This document shows, one piece after another, positions 4,905 through 8,853 of a stretch of 8,853 nucleotides of DNA; position 1 is the stretch's first letter, and each line of letters opens with the position of its first letter. The notes beneath the pieces were generated by a model. That model was not told the origin of the DNA. It ran no database searches and saw nothing but the letters and a program-made list of their open reading frames with translations. Source of the stretch: an uncultured Acetatifactor sp. (GTDB taxonomy: Bacteria > Bacillota > Clostridia > Lachnospirales > Lachnospiraceae); assembly GCA_910577035.1 (NCBI GenBank), contig CAJTKW010000107.1, positions 1 through 8,853 of the forward strand. Reading direction: 5' to 3'. The translations under genes and the position numbers were made by a program.

Positions 4905-6590
4905 TTAATTCTCATCCTTCTTTGGCAGTACAAACGAGCTTTTCAGCGAAACGATCCTGTTAAACACAAGATCCGACGGTTTGGAATCCTTCCTGTCCAC
5001 ACAGAAAAATCCCTGCCTGACAAACTGATATCTGTCTTCGGCGCAGGCTCCGGCAAACGCAGGCTCCAGGAAACAGTTTCTCACCGTCAGCGAATGAGGA
5101 TTCAGGTACAGCTCGCCCTCCTCATTATAAATGGACCCCTTCTCGTTGGCAGCCTCTTCGTCAATCAGGTTCTCATACAGACGGGCCCTGGCAGGAATTG
5201 CCGTCTCGGCGGCTACCCAGTGGATGGTTCCCTTCACTTTCCTGCCGTCCGGACTGTTGCCTCCCCTGGAAGCCGGATCATAGGTACAGTGAATCTCCGT
5301 AATATTGCCGTCCTCATCCTTTACACAGCCGGTGCAGGTGACGAAATAAGCGTTCATCAGGCGGACCTCATTGCCGGGGAACATGCGGAAGTACTTCTTC
5401 GGCGGCTCCTCCATGAAGTCCTCCCTCTCGATATAAAGCTCCCTGCCAAAGGGTATTTCCCTGCTGCCCAGAGACTCGTTCTCCGGATTATTCACCCCGG
5501 ACAGCAGCTCCGTCTGTCCCTCCGGGTAATTGTCAATCACCAGCTTCACAGGATCCAGAACCGCCATATAGCGGGGTGCCTTCGCCTTTAAGTCCTCCCG
5601 GATACAGTATTCCAGTGCCGCATAATCCGCAACGGAATTCGCCTTGGACACACCGCACATTTCCACAAACATTCTGATGGACTCCGGCGTAAATCCCCTG
5701 CGTCTGAGCGCCGCAATGGACACCAGCCTGGGATCGTCCCAGCCGTCCACAATTCCGGTCTGTACCAGCTTCTTAATATATCTCTTTCCTGTAACCACAT
5801 TTTTCAGATACAGCTTTGCAAATTCAATCTGCTTCGGAGGATGGGGATATTCCAGCTCCCGCACCACCCAGTCGTACAAAGGCCTGTGATCCTCAAACTC
5901 CATAGTACAAATGGAGTGGGTAATCCCTTCGATGGCATCCTCTATGGGATGGGCAAAATCATACATGGGGTAAATGCACCAGGTATCTCCCGTATTATGA
6001 TGCCGCATATGGGCCACCCGGTAGATCACCGGATCCCGCATATTAATATTGGGAGATGCCATATCGATACGGGCCCTTAAGACCAGCTCGCCGTCGGCAT
6101 ACTTTCCCTCCTTCATCTCCTGAAACAGCCGCAGGTTCTCCTCCGGGGAGCGCTCCCTGCCGGGATCCTCTCTGCCGGGTTCCGTGAAGCTTCCTCTGTA
6201 CTCCCGGATCTGCTCTGGGGACAGCTCCGACACATAGGCCTTTCCCTTCCGGATCAGTTTCAGTGCCGCCTCGTACATCTGCCCGAAATAATCCGAAGCA
6301 AAGAAAAGCCTTTCCTCCCAGTCTGCCCCCAGCCACTGAATATCCGCCTTGATGGATTCTACGAACTCAATGTCCTCCTTGGTGGGATTGGTATCATCGA
6401 AACGCATGTTGAATTTCCCGCCGTATTGCTGCGCCAGGCCATAATTCAAAAGAATGCTCTTGGCATGCCCGATATGAAGATACCCGTTGGGCTCCGGAGG
6501 AAACCGGGTATGCACGGATGTACAGACGCCCTCCGCCAGATCCTTGTCAATAATGGTCTCAATAAAATTTTTGGATTCCGTCTCACTCAT
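4905..6590 (-). CDS. glnS: Glutaminyl-tRNA synthetase
   Basis: Class I enzyme that charges tRNA-Gln with glutamine using ATP, in the cytoplasm. At 561 residues it is close to the E. coli enzyme (about 550). The Rossmann catalytic core has the signature PPEPNGYLHIGHAKS with HIGH at 39-42. DDTNP (75-79) and the CYPMYDFAHPIEDA-like block (CIYPMYDFAHPIEDAI, 205-220) follow. The KMSKS loop is a variant, V-T-G-K269-R270 instead of V-M-S-K-R, which from memory is usual in related Clostridia; the lysine is kept. Residues about 285-345 (GWDDPRLVSIAALRRRGFTPESIR and on) bridge to the C-terminal beta-barrels that read the anticodon, ending in NRIVSLKSSFVL. The start has AGGAAAG five bases upstream (complement of 6596-6602). 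Only 30 bp separate it from the TIR-like gene upstream, and no T-box leader fits there. Expression must come from within or before that gene. Confidence 0.98.
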   Translation of the reverse strand: MSETESKNFIETIIDKDLAEGVCTSVHTRFPPEPNGYLHIGHAKSILLNYGLAQQYGGKFNMRFDDTNPTKEDIEFVESIKADIQWLGADWEERLFFASDYFGQMYEAALKLIRKGKAYVSELSPEQIREYRGSFTEPGREDPGRERSPEENLRLFQEMKEGKYADGELVLRARIDMASPNINMRDPVIYRVAHMRHHNTGDTWCIYPMYDFAHPIEDAIEGITHSICTMEFEDHRPLYDWVVRELEYPHPPKQIEFAKLYLKNVVTGKRYIKKLVQTGIVDGWDDPRLVSIAALRRRGFTPESIRMFVEMCGVSKANSVADYAALEYCIREDLKAKAPRYMAVLDPVKLVIDNYPEGQTELLSGVNNPENESLGSREIPFGRELYIEREDFMEEPPKKYFRMFPGNEVRLMNAYFVTCTGCVKDEDGNITEIHCTYDPASRGGNSPDGRKVKGTIHWVAAETAIPARARLYENLIDEEAANEKGSIYNEEGELYLNPHSLTVRNCFLEPAFAGACAEDRYQFVRQGFFCVDRKDSKPSDLVFNRIVSLKSSFVLPKKDEN

Positions 6591-6620
6591 ATGGTCTTTC
6601 CTGTCTTTCCTTATCCGGGA

Positions 6621-8853
6621 TTATTCGAAGTCCGCCTGATCCGGCTCCGAATAGTTACATGATAGCACATATCCGCGGGCATTATCAAGTAGTTCTTCCA
6701 CAGTATAAATGGGAATTTCATATTGGTCTCCGCCGCTGTCCCCCACAATCAGCCGGTTTCGCCCGGGATCCACCGCCTTCAGGTCCTCGATCACCGCCAG
6801 CAGCTCCAAACCGGGACTCAGCATATAGCCATATCCGCCTCCGCCTACAAAACGGTTGCCCCGCTCATCTACTCCAAGCTCATTCCTGGCAAAAGGAGAT
6901 TTCAATGCCAGCTCCGTCTTCAGCTCAAGGCTTTCGGCATCATATATTTTCAGCTGCTCGTTATTGTAACAGACATAAAGAAACGTCCCGTCCCCGCTGT
7001 AGAAAACATAATTCACCAGCGCCGGCATATCCAGTCCCTTCTCCCCGGCAAATTCTACCGCCAGGCTGTAATCAAGGCCTTCTCCCTGCGCCGGCTCCAC
7101 CGGCTCCGGCAGCTTCTCGTAAGCCGGATTCTCCGAATAGGTGTACAGGGTCACCCGGTTATCCTGATAGGGCAGAACAAGATACCCGCCCCGGCAGACC
7201 TGAAATTCCTTCACGTTCTGGGAATGACTCTGGAAACGGTTCTCCACCACATAATCCATCAGCTTCTCCGTCAGAATCGAATGGAACTCCCCGCTTCTGG
7301 TATATAAGGTATAGAGGTCCCCGTCCGTAAAAACCGCCCCTCCGGCAACACTGCTGCCCATGGAAAACCGGGCATACTCTCTTCCGTCCTCCCTGCCGAT
7401 CAGCCGCGCATCGTAGGAGGTAACCGCCAGAAATTTATCGGCCCCCTCAGCCGACGGCAGGAACAGGGTGCTTCCGCCGCAGTCGGCATACACGTTTTTC
7501 CAGAGGGTCGCCCCCGTGTCCATATCACAGGCCATAAGGCCTGCTTCCATGCTGAAATAATCGTCCCCGGTATAGCTGCACAGCACATAGGCCGTATTGC
7601 CCCCAAAGGCGACGGTATCTATCCAGCAGTCATCTGCTTCCGTCTTACTGATCCTGCCGGACTCTATATCCCAGAACACCAGCCTTCTGGGATCATCCGG
7701 ATCCGCCTCCTCTGTGGCAGTCTCCTGAAACACCACGATTTTCCTTTCCCCGTCAATATAAACCTTCCCAGGAATCCCGTAGAACCCCTCCTTCACATAG
7801 TTTCCCAGATATTCCAGGGTATCTGTCCGATATATCCGTATTTCCCCGGTGTACTGCACCGCCAGCAGCCCGCCGGCAGCCTCCATCCCCCGGGGGAAGC
7901 TTCCCTCCAGAAAGCTTTCCGCCTCCTCCCTCTGCCAGTCATAGACGGTGACCCCGCCCGCATCATCAATGTAGGCAATCCTGTCATTATCCAGAAAGCA
8001 ATAATCCTCCTTTTCAGAGAGAAAGGCTTCGCAGTTCCTCCTGACGCAGATCCTGCTGCCTTCAGCAATATTCCACAGAGTCAGCGTACGGGTGGCATCA
8101 CAGGTAAGCAGCCTCTCCCTGTCAGGGGACAGCCGCATACTCCAGATCACTCCCTCTGTCTCCATCTGATGTCTGGGCTTAATATATGTCCCGCTGTCAT
8201 AGATATGCAGGCTCTCCGTCAGGGCATACTCTCCCCGGGCGGTATAAGGCATCTGTATTCCGTCGTATTCCGTCAGGGACTGCACCGCCCTCCGGATGGC
8301 TCCCGTCCGGTCCCCTGCCTCCAACAGGCGCAGGGAGTCCTCCGCCAGGTTCAATGCCTGTCCCTCAAGCAGCGATTCATTCTGCTGCAGGATCTCATCG
8401 GACTGCTTCTTGAGAAGCGTCGCCTGTTCTTCCAGCAGTTCCTTCTGCGCCTGCAGCCTGTCCTTCTGCTCCTCCAGCTGCCTGTTCTGATTCCGGATCC
8501 GAAGCGCCATGGCGGTGCTGAAGGTACCAAAGCACAAAAATAAGGCGGCTGCCCCCAGAGAAGCTCCCAGAATCCGCTTCATCCTCCGCTCTCTGTGCCT
8601 CTGCTTCAGGTCATCATAATCCAGAGAAAACATAGGCGCCAACAGCCTGAGCTTCTCCGTTTTCAATGCCTTCAGCATCTCCCGCCTGTTTTTACCCCGA
8701 ATATCTGCCGCCAGGGGTTCCATCGCCCTGCGGACCGTGCTCACGCTGCCGTCCTCTGCGGTGACAGTCTCTTCCTTGTACAGCAGCTCCTCCGGAAAGG
8801 ATTCCGCCGGCTCCCCCTCAATCAGCACGGCCAGCACCTTCTCCCTGCCGTGC
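6621..8853 (-). CDS. TIR-like domain / membrane / coiled-coil / beta-propeller protein (5' partial)
   Basis: The frame is open to the right edge; 743 residues are visible, numbered here from the edge. The GTG at 8837 is internal, since HGREK precedes it in frame. Residues 1-92 look like the end of a bacterial TIR domain: VLAVLIEGEPAESFP, then EPLAADIRGK, then LRLLAPMFSLDYDDLKQRH. This is recognised from memory of clostridial TIR proteins. A basic run (RHRERRMKR) precedes one membrane segment at about 95-117. A Gln/Glu-rich coiled coil follows at about 119-165, then a helix pair (ALNLAEDSLRLLEAGDRTGAIRRAVQSL) typical of the region before WD40-type propellers. Residues about 230-735 form repeated beta-strand units (LSPDRERLLTCD...LTLWNIAEG; LKIYDAESL), a degenerate WD40/quinoprotein-like propeller. 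Bacterial TIR domains often cleave NAD+ in antiphage defence, but the catalytic glutamate would lie outside the window. The gene ends 30 bp before glnS. Confidence 0.8.
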   Translation of the reverse strand, partial: HGREKVLAVLIEGEPAESFPEELLYKEETVTAEDGSVSTVRRAMEPLAADIRGKNRREMLKALKTEKLRLLAPMFSLDYDDLKQRHRERRMKRILGASLGAAALFLCFGTFSTAMALRIRNQNRQLEEQKDRLQAQKELLEEQATLLKKQSDEILQQNESLLEGQALNLAEDSLRLLEAGDRTGAIRRAVQSLTEYDGIQMPYTARGEYALTESLHIYDSGTYIKPRHQMETEGVIWSMRLSPDRERLLTCDATRTLTLWNIAEGSRICVRRNCEAFLSEKEDYCFLDNDRIAYIDDAGGVTVYDWQREEAESFLEGSFPRGMEAAGGLLAVQYTGEIRIYRTDTLEYLGNYVKEGFYGIPGKVYIDGERKIVVFQETATEEADPDDPRRLVFWDIESGRISKTEADDCWIDTVAFGGNTAYVLCSYTGDDYFSMEAGLMACDMDTGATLWKNVYADCGGSTLFLPSAEGADKFLAVTSYDARLIGREDGREYARFSMGSSVAGGAVFTDGDLYTLYTRSGEFHSILTEKLMDYVVENRFQSHSQNVKEFQVCRGGYLVLPYQDNRVTLYTYSENPAYEKLPEPVEPAQGEGLDYSLAVEFAGEKGLDMPALVNYVFYSGDGTFLYVCYNNEQLKIYDAESLELKTELALKSPFARNELGVDERGNRFVGGGGYGYMLSPGLELLAVIEDLKAVDPGRNRLIVGDSGGDQYEIPIYTVEELLDNARGYVLSCNYSEPDQADFE

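Noticed and set aside
6591..6620. T-box or other leader before glnS
   Set aside because: Only 30 bases lie between the upstream stop and the glnS start, too short for a T-box, and no hairpin is seen there.
6659..7330. Plus-strand open frames opposite the propeller gene (up to 223 codons)
   Set aside because: Their composition (runs of Pro, Ser, Arg) is that of an antisense shadow; no ribosome site or domain supports them.
8835..8837. GTG at 8837 as the start of the propeller protein
   Set aside because: The frame stays open to the window edge and the preceding residues HGREK fit the TIR-like domain, so the true start lies outside the window.

Overview
The window looks like chromosome of an anaerobic Clostridia bacterium, most likely Lachnospiraceae. 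This is inferred from the moderate GC content, the strong AGGAGG-type ribosome binding sites, the DUF6062 and DUF2225 proteins, and a clostridial-type glutaminyl-tRNA synthetase. No phage, transposase, tRNA, rRNA or CRISPR array is visible.

Left part (1-2545). The 5' end of a lipoprotein gene runs off the left edge on the minus strand. Diverging from it is a plus-strand gene for a DUF6062 protein with two matching CxxC...GFCxxHF modules. It converges on a minus-strand TetR-family regulator gene, and the last codons of that gene are duplicated just outside it. The tetR gene is divergent from a gene for a small membrane-anchored acidic protein. Their 160-bp intergenic region holds promoter-like boxes, an inverted repeat and a repeated GAAACCG-centred motif, which fits autoregulation and control of the small gene by TetR. 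The small gene ends at a strong terminator. A four-copy 17-bp tandem repeat and a second, very strong GC-rich hairpin follow.

Right part (2572-8853). Four minus-strand genes lie head to tail with gaps of 30, 42 and 17 bp, so they may share a transcript. In transcription order they are: a large TIR-like / transmembrane / coiled-coil / beta-propeller protein (5' end beyond the right edge), glnS, a DUF2225 zinc-ribbon protein, and a MocR/PdxR-type GntR regulator with an aminotransferase domain. No terminator is seen between them.

The most interesting object is the TIR-like propeller protein. Its architecture suggests a membrane-bound sensor coupled to a TIR effector, sitting directly upstream of a housekeeping tRNA synthetase. 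Its enzymatic half is mostly outside the window, so catalytic competence cannot be judged. Second in interest are the palindrome-preserving 17-bp repeats between two terminators, and the internal duplication of putative metal-binding motifs in the DUF6062 protein.
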